In this document: piece by piece, positions 1 to 10,695 of the stretch
Position numbering within the stretch: position 1 is the first letter of the stretch
Layout: each line of letters starts with the position of its first letter
Source: Termitomyces sp. T153
Taxonomy: Eukaryota > Basidiomycota > Agaricomycetes > Agaricales > Lyophyllaceae
Direction of reading: 5' to 3'
Assembly: GCA_018296165.2 (NCBI GenBank)
Contig: JACKQL020000035.1
Span: 124,001-188,000 of the forward strand
Length of the DNA: 64,000 bases
Translations under genes and position numbers: made by a program
Notes under the pieces: model-generated
Told to the model about the DNA's origin: nothing
What the model saw: the letters and a program-made list of their open reading frames with translations, nothing else
Databases searched by the model: none

Positions 1-1048
1 CCATGTGCTAGGTATAATATACCCATTAGGCCTTGGAGTCAAGATGGTGAGGGAATAAGAAGGGGCCAGGCAGTCTGGAGGTTGGCTAGATAGAGGTGCC
101 AATCCCCACAGACTAAGCTAGGCAAGAGTGGGATGGTCCAAGGACTGGTCCCCTTACAGAATGACAGTTAGTATGCTGGTTGCTAGGGTGTTGAGTAGTA
201 GATAATAAACTAAATGAAGCAATGAGAAAACCATGTTAATAATACCAAGAAATGAATTATAATTGGTAACTTTGCTAGGAGGTTGCTAGTCTTCACAAAG
301 GTAATGTCATCTGATGGGCTGAGAGTCTAGACCACATGTGACAGAGTCATGTGACTGTTGTGTCACATAAAAACTGGAAAATCTGGAAGTCACCAAAAAC
401 ATAGAAAATAACAGAAATTGGTGCTTAGTGAGAATAGGGTTTATTGATGCACACACATTTTACCTCACATATAATTGTATATGTCCCCTGAAATTAGCAT
501 GATACCTGTTCTGATCCACAGTTTCTATGAGACCAACATGCACTACCTGCATCCTTAAACCCTTGATATATGCACACCACCTCCAAGATGCATGGACACA
601 TGTGGTTCCAAGAGAGTAATACATACTCAATCAGTGTTGAATGATTACTTAGAATCATGTTGTACTCAAGTATATACTATTGCTATTTCTCTACATGACT
701 AGTACATATTGTATACTGTACTGCCTTTTGGGATTTGGACTGCCTTTTGGGAATTGAAAAGGCCGAAATCTACAAAAGAAATGGTTGGCCTTACAGGAAG
801 AGAACAGCCAAAATCTACATTTGGCCGGCCGATACCCGGATTTCGACTCGCCAGTACCGCCAATTTGTCATGTCGCTACCATCATTTGGCAATCGGATGC
901 GCCAGCTGGCAGTCAAGGATCAAATTTGACCAAGTTCGAAATTACCAAGTTCGAAATTTGTCATTAATTCAAAAAACCCCGGCAACTGGCATGCTTATTT
1001 AAAATAGCGGTAAATACAATAAATAAACACATTTTCTATCATCACAAA
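1..1048. other. AT-rich intergenic stretch, no gene recognised
   Basis: No protein family is recognisable on either strand. The first 300 bases contain phrases such as 'gttgctagggtgtt' that resemble the decayed repeat near 50.0-50.3 kb, so an old retroelement remnant is possible. Bases 715-960 hold short direct repeats ('ctgccttttggga' twice; 'accaagttcgaaa' twice). The open frames here are short, overlapping and without family resemblance. Confidence 0.4.
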
Positions 1049-2095
1049 TCAAGTAAAATACTCCGCGAACGCCGAAGGAGGGAGGTTGCAGGGCCAGCCA
1101 CCATCTTCAATGATCTTTTCAAAATCCCTCTCACAACATCTAAACAGATCCATTGCTACGCGAGCCAGTTCCAACTTGAGCCCTACATCAGCGTCGGAAT
1201 GGACTTGGGAACCAAGATAAACTACTAACCGAATCCTCGTATTCCATTCCAACGGTACATCCCATGTACTTATGAACGAGGATTGGCAGACTGACAATCA
1301 CACGACTCTTGAGTTTCCTCCTCATGGGACGAAACAACGCCAGATCTCGTGTATACAGAGCGGGATGTGAAAGACCTAGAACCTGTGGCGAATCGAATCA
1401 ATATGCCTTAATTCCATGTTGCATTATGTGGCGCACTGATAAGAAAGTCCACAGACAATGTCCGACAAGGATTTTGTTCTTCACGATGCTAGAAACGCGC
1501 AACTGAACTTCTTGGAATGAAGGAGCTAGTATTCAAAAGTATGAGCCGGAAGTTAAGCAATCGGGCACCCTGCTGACCATTTATAAGATCGTGAATGTAT
1601 ATACCGGTTTCTTGTGATCTGTAGTCTTCTATTTTGTGCCTACGTGAAGTTTAGTGTTCAAAAATTGTGGTTATCAACAAGTAGATACTGACGTGGGCTG
1701 GACATACGTGTCCAAGACGACATCTCCCCGGTAATCGACGATAGACACACGCCTATAAGTAAGATATTGGATTTTGACTGTGAAGAACCGCGTATGACGC
1801 ACGCTACCATTGGTATCCTTTGAACCTGCTCGTTGATCTCGATTGTTCCAATATACACCACGATGGCCGAGACTCCAAGGTAGTGTCTATCGAATATGTT
1901 CATAACATGGTGACAAAGGAGAGAGGATGCATACTCTTGTGATGAATGCAGCTTTGGTAGACTGGGAATCGGTGTAGGTTGTCGAAAGATGTGGTCTTGG
2001 TATCGCACATGATACTGTGTTACGGAGTTTTGCAAGGCGGCATAATGATCATGAGGATACAAGGACCCAGAGGATGAGGAAGGGGATGGATACAT
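1049..2095 (-). CDS. Rex4-like 3'-5' RNA exonuclease (DEDDh fold), several introns, possibly inactive
   Basis: Pieces on the minus strand line up in order with fungal Rex4-type exonucleases. They are a Ser/Pro-rich start; RVSIVDYRGDVVLDTYV near 1730-1690 (exonuclease strand 2); IEDYRSQETGI near 1600 (the 'V.DYRT..TGI' block); VQLRVSSIVKNKILVGH near 1480 (ExoII 'lVGH'); a 'LGLSHPALYTRDLALFRP' block (ExoIII region); and the C-terminal block ending PPSAFAEYFT at the stop. Family members trim rRNA precursors in the nucleus. The expected first catalytic motif (D-x-E within 'ALDCEMVG') is not visible. The homologous stretch reads GVSAIVVYIG, so catalytic activity is doubtful. I could not make a clean in-frame splice before RVSIV, so this may be a diverged paralogue or an early pseudogene. 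The start at 2095 is the first ATG of the upstream exon and is provisional. Confidence 0.6.
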
Positions 2096-2738
2096 TCATT
2101 GACGAGAAGTCGACGAAATCTACATGGGGGTCGACTTTTATGTTAATACGCGAGGAAGTCTCACGTTGGAGAAAGAAGATGTCCTGCTGTTGGGGATATT
2201 TGACGCCTTGACGTGACGCCGTGAAGGCGACGTACATAAGTGAAAAGTTGCGACATCCCCCACAGGAATTATTCAGGGGCGCGATTCACTCTTGATTGAA
2301 TGATCACCATACACGCCGACAGCTCAGGTTGACTGACTCCCAGTCATCAGATATTATTTTCGTTACTCTCTGATCTCATCAAACAAACAAGAGCGGCATA
2401 AGATGACTCGAAGAGGTCGAAAAGAATGCTGGAGTGTATATTTGAGCTTCGATCGAGTACCAAGTGAGTTACGGGTGAGTGCAATCTGGATATCATACAA
2501 TGCCCTGGATCGTGGCAGCCAGGTTGAGAGAAGAGAAGCAGGACAAACTGCTCAGGTTGTCCGGATTCTCAGGCACATCAGGCCATAGAAATTTAGAGAG
2601 TTTTGCAGCAAATCTTTCTTTGTGCCTGGCTGATAGAAGCCATTTAAGCTACTTACTGTAGTCTAAACTCCAAAACTCCAAAACTTGAGGGCGGTACCGA
2701 GCACAAACCATTGCAATCTATGCAGGACATACGAACAC
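2096..2738. other. Intergenic, nothing recognised
   Basis: This stretch lies between the start of the Rex4-like gene and the stop of BIO2, both on the minus strand. It should hold the Rex4-like promoter and the BIO2 3' UTR. Short open frames near 2400-2660 (+) have no family resemblance. Confidence 0.4.
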
Positions 2739-4278
2739 TCAAGGCACGGCGTCTCCTAGCGTCTGCTCGGATGTAGCCTCCAGTCTAGCGCCCTCTTTCC
2801 GCGCGACATTTGGTTGCTCGAAGCTTTGCATACCCTCCAAACCCAAGCGTTCCATCATCGCTTTGTCCTTTGGAAGAGAAAAGTTAGTAATTGTGATACG
2901 AAAATGTGTTGATAAGACCAACCTCATCCCAAGGCGAACCTGTTAAAAGGGAAAGCCCGGAAAGTCAATCATAATAAGAATGTACAGGTCATGATAAGAG
3001 CTTACAAGGTGTTGTCAGCATCTGTTCTCCTGTGAACACCGCATTAGCGCCAGCCATGAAGCATATTGCTTGCTCTGATTCGGCAAGCGTGTTTCGTCCT
3101 GCTGCAAGGCGAATGATTGTCTGGGGTAGGACAATTCGAGCCGTGGAGATAGTACGGAGGAGGGTATGATATGGTACGCGCTGTGTGATACGTCAGTGAA
3201 TGCGGGATTCAAGTGCTATCGAACCAACATCATTGTTCTCTAGAGGTGTACCCGGTATAGGAACAAGAGCGTTGACAGGGAAAGACTCGGGATGCTCTGG
3301 CAGGCTAGACAGAGTCAAACTCAGAACCCAAGATCCTACAAAGAAGGATTCTACGCACTTAGAAACCTCCCAAATCAAGCCAACCCGATCTTTATCGTTT
3401 TCTCCCAGCCCAAGTATTCCGCCAGAACATACGCTTATTCCAGCATCGCGCACAGCGCCGATAGTGTCTAACCGATCTTCGTACGATCGCGTAGTGATAA
3501 CCTATGTGATAGAGGTTGTTGGGGTCACAATATGAGAGCAAAGCGAAGCGTACTGAGGGATAAAATTCTCGAGACGTATCAAGATTATGGTTATATGCAG
3601 TGAGACCGCTGAAGTATTTTGATCAATACGATCCAGTAAGAAAGGAGAAGACTTCTTACGCTTCTTTCAACTGCCGAGCTTGATCTGGTGTGAGCATACC
3701 AAGAGTAGTGCATACTTCCATCCCCATCCCGCGGACTTGACGAACCATCTCCAGGATGCGCTCAAAACCACTCTTACGACCTGCGAGATCCCTCCACGCG
3801 GCACCCATGCAGAAACGGGTGCTTCCATTTTCCTTTGCCTTCCGTGCAGCCTCTAGGACAGGTTCAATATCTATCAGACGAGATGCTTTGGTTGCTGTTT
3901 TATAACGTGATGACTGGGAGCAATATGAACCTAGAGAACTATCAGCAAGGGTATTTTACACTCAGAGAAGGCATTCACAGTCTTCAGTACACCCTCCGGC
4001 TATAGGATTAACGGATCAGTGAAGATCTGAAGATGATATGGAAGAAGAGACATACTCTTGATGTTCATGAGTGTGCAGAGCTGGATTTTCCTGGGATCAT
4101 GATTCCGACGATGGACAGATGCCGCACGAAAAACAAGGTCGAGCAAGGGACTGTCGTAGATGGCTTGGATCTCTTCTCTTTGCCATTTACGGACAGGGGT
4201 ACGAGTGTGAGTGCTGGTATGGGTGGCGAGGGCTCTGGAAAGGCGTGGCACGCTTCGGAAAGAGGGTGTGAAGAACAT
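2739..4278 (-). CDS. BIO2: Biotin synthase (radical SAM), mitochondrial
   Basis: Catalyses sulfur insertion into dethiobiotin, the last step of biotin synthesis. Joined minus-strand exons give the full family order: '[17 protein letters not shown]'; '[17 protein letters not shown]' spliced to 'SYCSQSSRY', which rebuilds the radical-SAM C-x3-C-x2-C iron-sulfur motif; '[10 protein letters not shown]'; 'VCTTLGML'; '[16 protein letters not shown]'; '[19 protein letters not shown]'; '[10 protein letters not shown]'; '[22 protein letters not shown]'; '[11 protein letters not shown]'; '[13 protein letters not shown]'; and a tail ending GDAVP. At least six introns with GT-AG borders are needed; the one inside the Cys motif runs about 3940-3987. 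The ATG at 4276-4278 was chosen because the next residues ([17 protein letters not shown]) form an Arg/Ser-rich mitochondrial presequence. An in-frame ATG at 4392 would add 38 residues that look like translated 5' UTR. Confidence 0.93.
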
Positions 4279-5197
4279 CGGGATGCTCAGAAGGAATGGA
4301 TAGTGTGCGAGGGACCGAGAAATGATGGTGAGGGGAGAGAAATCTTGGGGATAGCCGACCCGTGATTCCCTTTTTCGCGAAATTTCGGACAATACAGTTA
4401 CCGAGTTCCTTCAACACCACGCCACCTGAAACTCCAAGTAGTGACTTTTTAACTTCGCCTCTTTCGTTTATATGCTTTTCTCAGAACATGCGCACGATGG
4501 CGATGAGCGCATGCGTACAAGCCACTCCTACCCCAGATAGATCATGACACTTTGGTCATACCGCCAGAATGACTCTATTCTGCGTGTGCTGAATGCCGCC
4601 CTCCCTTCCCTTCTTTATCCTGCCTCTGTCTTGGCTCGCATATTCCATTTCCGTCTTACCTGTCGTCTTCACCGGATGCAAGTTGTTGTAATATTTGCCC
4701 GTGTTCCGCTAGCGAATTGTATACACGTTACTTATTCTTTACTTCAAATGCACAGGAAGTTGCATGTGTCTTTTGATGATAGAATGGAAGGCTCAATATT
4801 GCAGTATTTCGAGGTCAACTCGAGCTAAAATAACAAGGATACCGGCTCGGGAACAAAGACAGTATCATAATAAAGGCAAGAGGCAACCGGGAGAACGACG
4901 TAGAAGCCAGTATTAGAGTAAGAATTAAAGTAATACTATGATATCCAGAGGGTCCGTGCATCAAAGCAGCACAAGGATACAGGGTTGATCAGAGGAAACG
5001 ATAAGGTATGAGAAGATGATGAACAAATATGTGCTGAAAGGAGCCATGCAAGATGTGATGAATGATAATGCAGTCCAGGATGTATATGAGTTTCATGAAA
5101 ATGCGTAGAAAAGGATAAAAAAATCAAGGGCATATCAGCCGTTGCCGTATCAAAACATCACGAAGACTCGATAACCAGTATCATGTTGGCCTTGATT
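4279..5197. other. Intergenic: BIO2 promoter side and BTG gene 3' side
   Basis: Both flanking genes are on the minus strand, so this interval should contain the BIO2 promoter (next to 4278) and the 3' UTR of the BTG-like gene. The open frames at 4362-4828 (+) show no protein family and no conserved splice pattern. Confidence 0.45.
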
Positions 5198-6133
5198 TTA
5201 AGCAGAACGCCAGCTAGCGGCAGTTGTGCTCGTGGGATTCACGGTCTCGGAGGGTCTGGGGGCAGCGTAACGGGCGCCACCAAGCATGACACCACCAGTA
5301 AGGACAGTAGTTTTCCCGCCATCGTAAGGTGTTACAACGTTTTTGCTCCTGTCAACGAAGACACGGCCTTGTCTCACCCTCTCTCGGCGAGACTGTTTGG
5401 ACTGCTGGAAATCTAACGGCGACACCACGGAGGAAGCGGTCGAAAGCGATGTGATGGAAGATGCATCAGACGAAAAAGTTGAACTCGAGTTAGACGAACG
5501 AGAGCTTGAACGCGAATGCTCAGAAGTCGCAGACTGAGGGGAGAGTGAACGAGTAGAGGTCGGGAATTTCACGTGGATGGAAGTAGGCTGAATGCGGGTC
5601 TCGTGAGCTATCATACGAAATAAATGATCGGTATCCTCGTGGTCGTTCTCGAGGATCTTCTGCGCGAAAGTCTTCTGAACTCTCGGGACGGGCGCGAAGA
5701 GTCCAGAGGTTGGCGAGGAAACATCGACCCAGATGGTAGTATACTTTCCCCCAGTAATATGTCGCTCTGCATTGTCACTGTGATAGCAGATAGAAACGCA
5801 TCCAGGGTCAGCGTAGAGATCGAACCCCACGTTGCCAAGGGCAGCCATCCAGTCGCACCACTGCAAGCCCGCGGAAACACACGCGTCGTAAATGGGTTGA
5901 GGAGGGAGACTCATGGGGGACAGACTGAGACGGCGATTGCCAGATTTGTGGAGAGGATTGTCGACTCTCCAGGTGGGTGCATAGAGGGCCGTCAAGCCTG
6001 CCTCGAGGTTGAGCTTGAGCTTATGGAACGCGAACTCGTCGATGGTCCGTCTGTCGAGGGGTGAAGTGAGGAATGCTACAACTTTTGAAAGAGTGAGAGA
6101 GAGGTTTGCAAAGTTGGAATTGAAAGCAGCCAT
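5198..6133 (-). CDS. BTG/Tob family antiproliferative protein
   Basis: A single 311-codon exon. Residues about 1-130 match the BTG/Tob (APRO) domain. They comprise an N-terminal helical stretch (NLSLTLSKVVAFLTSPLDRR), a 'LYAPTWRVDNPLHKSGNRRLSL' segment equivalent to the box A region, and 'IYDACVSAGLQWCDWMAALG.VGFDLYADPGCVSICYHSD' equivalent to box B. BTG/Tob proteins bind the Caf1/Pop2 deadenylase of the CCR4-NOT complex and promote mRNA deadenylation; that role here is by family. The second half is low-complexity, with a Ser-rich run (SRSSSRSSNSSST) and a basic block (RRERVRQGR), and is probably disordered. The frame stays open upstream to 6568, but the ATG at 6131-6133 starts exactly where the conserved domain begins, so the longer frame is read as 5' UTR. 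Confidence 0.85.
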   Translation of the reverse strand: MAAFNSNFANLSLTLSKVVAFLTSPLDRRTIDEFAFHKLKLNLEAGLTALYAPTWRVDNPLHKSGNRRLSLSPMSLPPQPIYDACVSAGLQWCDWMAALGNVGFDLYADPGCVSICYHSDNAERHITGGKYTTIWVDVSSPTSGLFAPVPRVQKTFAQKILENDHEDTDHLFRMIAHETRIQPTSIHVKFPTSTRSLSPQSATSEHSRSSSRSSNSSSTFSSDASSITSLSTASSVVSPLDFQQSKQSRRERVRQGRVFVDRSKNVVTPYDGGKTTVLTGGVMLGGARYAAPRPSETVNPTSTTAASWRSA

Positions 6134-7138
6134 AAAGGAATAATCGTTGAACGACGAGATGGTGTGTGGTATATAGTGGTGAATCGACCTGCGAAACGAA
6201 AAACAAAGTACGAAAAGGTCGTTAAAGGTACAGAGTGTCTGAGGAGATACATGAGAATTATAAAGGATAGACGCTTGTGAAGACGAACCTAGGAAGCAGA
6301 AGAAACGAGAAATAAAATGGAGCAGGAGTAGGGAGTGGGCCGAGTCCGGTGAGGAATATGGAGATGCAGGGTAGATCCTTATATGGTAGCCGGCGACAAT
6401 GAGGCCGCGGCGCGTTATGAAAGGCCATTTTGACTTCGCCACCCCGTTTGTATCGAGGTAGACAATAAAATCGTTATCGAGGAACAATGGACAATTGGGC
6501 ACGTGAGGACGCTCGTCTTCGTTTCTTCTTCTTCTACTTACACCTTGGTGTTTCTCCATCCTAAACAATAGCCTTGACGTCTCAGGGACACAGTATTTCT
6601 AAACTTAGCCATCGTACTCCCACGTCTGTCGCAACTGCCTTATGATGCGACGCTCAACTTTGTTTTCATATGTGCAATGGTGTACAGTGCCTTGTCCATC
6701 TTCCTGGGCGAGATCCACAAAACCCGATCGCGACGTCCTCGATAACAACAAGTAGATATGCCGCCGTCATCCCTTCCAACACTGCCTTATTAGCACATGT
6801 ACAATTAGAGTTCTTAGATAGTAACTATTCCTAGTCCAAGAGAAACTGGTCAACTGCTTTCGTTTACGGCAACAAGGCAGTAAGACGTCTGACTCGTCGA
6901 GCTTCAGCTTGAAGCTTGAAGCTGAAGCGCTGAAGGCCAAGCTGTACATCTAGAATCATTCGGTGTCACAATCAGTCAAAGGGCTGCAGCGGTGCCGGAA
7001 GCGGAACATAATATTTAAACACCGCTTTTCGCACCTTGAACCTTGTTTTCGTCCTATCCACAGAAGTCGCGCTCGTCGCTCCGCCAAAAAAAAAACAGGA
7101 CATCACTCTCGTATCTCTTCCAGCCGCCAAAATCCATC
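6134..7138. promoter_or_regulatory. Divergent promoter region between the BTG-like gene and eS27
   Basis: The flanking genes diverge, so this kilobase must carry both promoters. Just before the eS27 ATG lies a pyrimidine-rich stretch broken by an A-run (7081-7095). Near 6898-6932 there is a short inverted motif (cttcaagcttcaagctg-like). No TATA box in a convincing position was found for either gene. Confidence 0.4.
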
Positions 7139-7567
7139 ATGGTACGTCTTTTTCACTTGCTGCATGCCCTCTCATGACTAGTTGCTCATCGAGTACATCG
7201 TGTGACTAGACTCTCGCCGTCGATCTCCTTAACCCTTCTCCCGAGTACGAGAGGAACCAGCATAAGCTGAAGCGCCTTGTGCAGTCACCCAATTCTTATT
7301 TCATGGACGTCAAGTGCTCTGGTCGGTCGCATTTCGTGCTAGATCTTTTTTTACCGACCTGTTGATCCTCAATTGTACAGGATGCTTTGCTATCTCGACA
7401 GTGTTCTCACATGCCCAAACCGTCGTCCTTTGCGGTTCTTGCTCCAGCGTCCTGTGCCAGCCCACAGGTGGAAAGGCAAGGCTGACGGAGGGTATGTGTC
7501 CTATGGTTTTGGCCATCATGTCTTACTAATTGCTTCTGAAGGCTCCTCTTTCCGTAGAAAGAACTAG
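7139..7567 (+). CDS. RPS27: 40S ribosomal protein S27 (eS27)
   Basis: A small-subunit ribosomal protein with a four-cysteine zinc finger. Four exons (7139-7141, 7210-7321, 7381-7491, 7542-7567) total 252 nt, giving 83 residues, the usual family length. Exon 1 is the ATG alone, a common layout in fungal ribosomal protein genes. The product begins [16 protein letters not shown] and contains '[10 protein letters not shown]' then '[24 protein letters not shown]', ending SFRRKN. The paired C-x2-C motifs (KCSGC and LCGSC) form the zinc site. The introns use GTACGT, GTCGGT and GTATGT donors, and the last intron has a clear branch site (tactaat near 7533). Confidence 0.95.
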
Positions 7568-8044
7568 GTCACTTTGTTTCGTCCGCCTGTGTACATTCAT
7601 GACTACGCGTTTTTGGCATCTCATTGAGCTTGCTTTCATTAGTCCGGATATTGTTAGCGGGTCCTTTCCCATCCATCTTTCTGTATTACAAAAGTAGTTT
7701 CGGCTCTGGCTTGTGATATGTTTTCGATGACTTGGTCTCTGGATACCATCGGTACCGGGTAATCGACACTTTTTTCCCTGTGGCCAAATTTACTCCTGAG
7801 TGGAAAGGTGACCTTATGTAATGTTACTCTGATTTGAGTTCATGAATTTGTGATTTGATTTCATGCATTCGAGTGCTCGTTCACGATTCTTGCGTATTGT
7901 TATTCAATCTATAGTTACATATATAACATCGGCGCGAGTTGGAATGTGTGTTTCCTGAAGATTCTACCGAGCTATCTATATTATTGAGATTATTGAAAAA
8001 TTAGAAATGAGTATTGACCATCCACAACAGTGCCCTTTTGTTCG
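7568..8044. other. Intergenic 3' region between convergent genes
   Basis: The eS27 gene (+) and the thioesterase gene (-) converge here, so this is 3' UTR and terminator sequence for both. It is T-rich and no coding signal was seen. Confidence 0.4.
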
Positions 8045-9525
8045 TCAAAGTTTGGCGTTCACATTGGAATCTTTTGGTCCCTGTATATTGGCCCGAACGA
8101 CTCCTTCCTGTGAAGTGACAGCAACAAGGCTTCCATTCTGTGAATACATCTGGTCATTTGGTTGAGTTAAAAGAATATGATTTATGATTTCGGAAAGAGG
8201 CATACCCTTCCGTGTACCACTCCACGCCCAGACCCTGACCGCGGGGAAGAAACCTAGAGAAACAAGTATCAAAACGAGAAGTTATTTGGACCAAAAGCAT
8301 CACGACGCACTACATAAAGCAACCAATCACCACAATCAAAGTCATCGCTGATCCATGTCAGTTGGTCTCGGGAGACTAAGGATGATGATAAAAGTCCTCA
8401 CTTGTAGAAATAGATTGAATGGTCAATCGATGACTGTAAAGCTTCCGTTTGAAAAGTGATTCAATGAATGAATGAGGGTGCGTACCGTCATGCTTATGCC
8501 ATTCGGTCCTTTTCCAAATCTCTTAAGCCCTAAGATTTTCGGTACGATTGAAATACTAATATCTAGTCAGATATTGGTATACCTAGAGACGTAGTGAAAT
8601 GCACAAATTCAAGTCTGAAATGTAACTGAGTATGCACTAGGATTTTGTTGACAACGTCCATTCCGATACCATGACAAACTCACTCACTTTCTGAAATGGA
8701 GCTTCGTATTTGGGTATATTACGAGCTTGAATCCAATGCATATAAACAACTGTGCCGTCTGCGGCGACGTGATGTTCTTTTGCACGCTTTATGGCTACAG
8801 GACTCTTCGCGCGTTCCTTGCATCCTCCATGAACAAGAGAAACTGAGGAAGGAAGGGAGTGACTAACTTTTAATGCGTCTTGGTAAAGTTTCTTTTCCCG
8901 AGAAGTAGTTGTCGATTCAGCCATTCTGAGAAGACGCACTTCTTCATCTTCGCAATCACCGGGTCCAGGAACATGTGGCATGGGCCACTGGTGAGATGGT
9001 TGCCATGGCTCAGGTTTTTGAAAAGAGCACATTAGGACAAACACAGTACGTCCATTTTGATTAGCACGGACGGATATAGTCGCATAAGTGCGTCCTTGAC
9101 GCACACGGTCAACATGGTAGATGATTGCCGTCGCTGGAGAAGCACTCAGAAGAAAATAACACTAGAGCAGACATTCGATTGTAGCATCGGGCTGGAGATC
9201 CTTGAGACGCACATGTAATGACTGCGAGCATGTAAGTATTAGCTAAATAATCATGTGTTTGTTGACAGCACTCACATGTAGACCGAAATTGGGATTGACA
9301 CAATTTGTTGCCGAAACTAATGCCTGGCTAATGACTTGCCTATATTCCGTCAAGCTTAACGCAAATGTACGAATAATTGTTGTATGGCTAAACTCACCCT
9401 CCGAATACACCACGAGCATTGGCAGGCACCCAAAGGGACTTGGATCGGAAAAGATTGCTGTCCAATTGTTCAACTTCGAGTGAAGTTGATATCTGCTCAT
9501 GTTCTGCTTGATTTGAATCACTCAT
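8045..9525 (-). CDS. Acyl-CoA thioesterase, TesB/ACOT8 type, peroxisomal
   Basis: Hydrolyses acyl-CoA to free acid and CoA. The spliced product starts MSDSNQAEHEQ and then reads 'SLEVEQLDSNLFRSKSLWVPANARGVFGG' spliced to 'QVISQALVSATNCV', the N-terminal hotdog with the FGGQ motif. It continues with 'LHSLHCYFLLSASPATAIIYHVDRVRQGRTYAT', 'FVLMCSFQKPEPWQPSHQWPMP', 'SSIDHSIYFY' (the family catalytic Asp in S-x-DHS), 'DWLLYV', 'SGSGRGVVHGRMYSQNGSLVAVTSQEGVVR' (the catalytic Gln in QEG), and ends NAKL. The final A-K-L is a type 1 peroxisomal targeting signal, so the site is inferred to be peroxisomal, as in fungal beta-oxidation. About eight short introns are needed. The start at 9523-9525 gives the family N-terminus directly. 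Confidence 0.9.
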
Positions 9526-9659
9526 AGCGCGGTTTCAGGGGGGTCTGTGGTCAATGGTAAGAAATGTATGTAAATAAGTTTCTGCTTGCTTGTGATAATT
9601 CGGATCTCAACCGGATGCCGGAATATTGGATTTAACTCTCCGGATTGTCTCCGAGACAT

Positions 9660-9957
9660 ATTGTATTTACGCTAGTCCACGCATAATTACAGGACCACAG
9701 GCCTCTATAGTGAAGTCACAGGAGGTATCACATACTTGCTGCCATCTCGACTTCCCTGTAGTTCGCCAAATGAATGCTTATGCTCTTCGTCCTTTTTCCG
9801 CTGCCAGATTTATTTCCGTTTGTGTCCTTTGAGCTTACTCGAACACCTTGTTCTTTTTCATTTTCTTCTCAGCTGTTCATTTCTACTCTGCTTCCAAAGC
9901 CTGTCAAGCCCCATTTTTTTCAAGCAAAGTCCTCAACTTGGTATCGCGTAGCATTGT
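9660..9957 (-). pseudogene. Inverted fragment of the XPA/RAD14 3' exon
   Basis: On the minus strand this stretch aligns base by base with the last exon of the XPA gene near 43850-44150. It covers the sequence around the XPA stop codon, the codons before it, and the lysine-rich '[10 protein letters not shown]' region (here the complementary 'cttgttctttttcattttcttctc' run). It continues to the KKWGS segment; the shared complementary stretch 'aagcaaagtcctcaacttgg' lies near 9920. Small indels break the frame. It is a truncated copy with no start and no zinc finger. It lies between the thioesterase gene and the transposon island, about 33 kb from the intact gene. Confidence 0.8.
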
Positions 9958-9960
9958 GTT

Positions 9961-10679
9961 TTAGTTTCTCAACTTAAAGCCCTTCTGGTAGAAAATATCT
10001 AGTGTGGGTCACGTGAAATATTCCACGCCACTTTCGCACTCCCCCTTGTCTCAAAATCAATTGATATCTTTGCGCCTTCTTCATTCTTGACATAGGTTTT
10101 CTTGCAGCTTATATGTATTGATATGTTATGAATAGACTGCTAAGTAAACTACAAAAAGTAATGATATATAAGTAGATCAAAAGGAGAGGAGAATGGGTGA
10201 ATGAAAAAAGGGGGCAATGATACTAGTGAAACAATAAAACCCTACAGAACAATAGTGGATAGCCTGAGTGAACAATGATGACATCTGTTGCTGTTGAGCT
10301 GTTGTGCAGGGGACACAAACAACTAGTGGTTTTGCAGGTAGTGTAAGGGTGACCTCTAGAGGCTGTGGCTCAATCACACAACTAGCAGAGGGAGATACAA
10401 AGTCTATTCAGCACATATAAGAAGTTTTAGAGTTCTAGCTACTCACCTAGCAGAGGAAGATCCAAAGAGAACAAGTCTAGGGATTCCCAATGCTGGTGTT
10501 TGGAAAATTTACTCTAAGCTTCTGGAAACAACCAAATCTAGAATCTGCATGTGACCACATACAAATAGATAGCCCTTGGTTGAAAGTACTTGTGATCAGA
10601 AAATGGGAGGTTGATAATGAACAGCAGGCTTGGAATAAAGGAAACAATCAGAGGGCCTAGTAAGAGTAGTCTCCTGACA
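9961..10679 (-). repeat. 3' LTR of gypsy element A
   Basis: Read on the minus strand, the LTR begins TGTCAGGAGACTACTC at 10679, directly after a G-run polypurine tract. Its far end is not resolved and lies probably between 10110 and 10180. About 75 bp (10270-10345) resembles 49830-49905, so a relative of this LTR sits in the second repeat island. The LTR is distinct from the TGTCA...TGACA family of elements C to G. Confidence 0.55.
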
Positions 10680-10695
10680 TAACCCCCCCTCTAGC
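10680..10695 (-). other. Polypurine tract of element A
   Basis: On the minus strand the sequence GCTAGAGGGGGGGTTA lies immediately upstream of the LTR start. This is the expected position of the plus-strand primer of an LTR retrotransposon. Confidence 0.7.

Noticed and set aside
1540..1600. Possible 5S rRNA or tRNA-like phrase ('ccggaagttaagcaatcgggcaccctgc')
   Set aside because: Only a short resemblance, with no complete internal promoter or fold, and it lies within an intron or exon border of the Rex4-like gene.
4279..4392. 38-residue upstream extension of biotin synthase
   Set aside because: Starting at 4278 gives a typical mitochondrial presequence, and the extension resembles translated 5' UTR.
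9736..9977. Plus-strand frames at 9736-9977 as a small host gene
   Set aside because: They are the complement of an XPA exon fragment.
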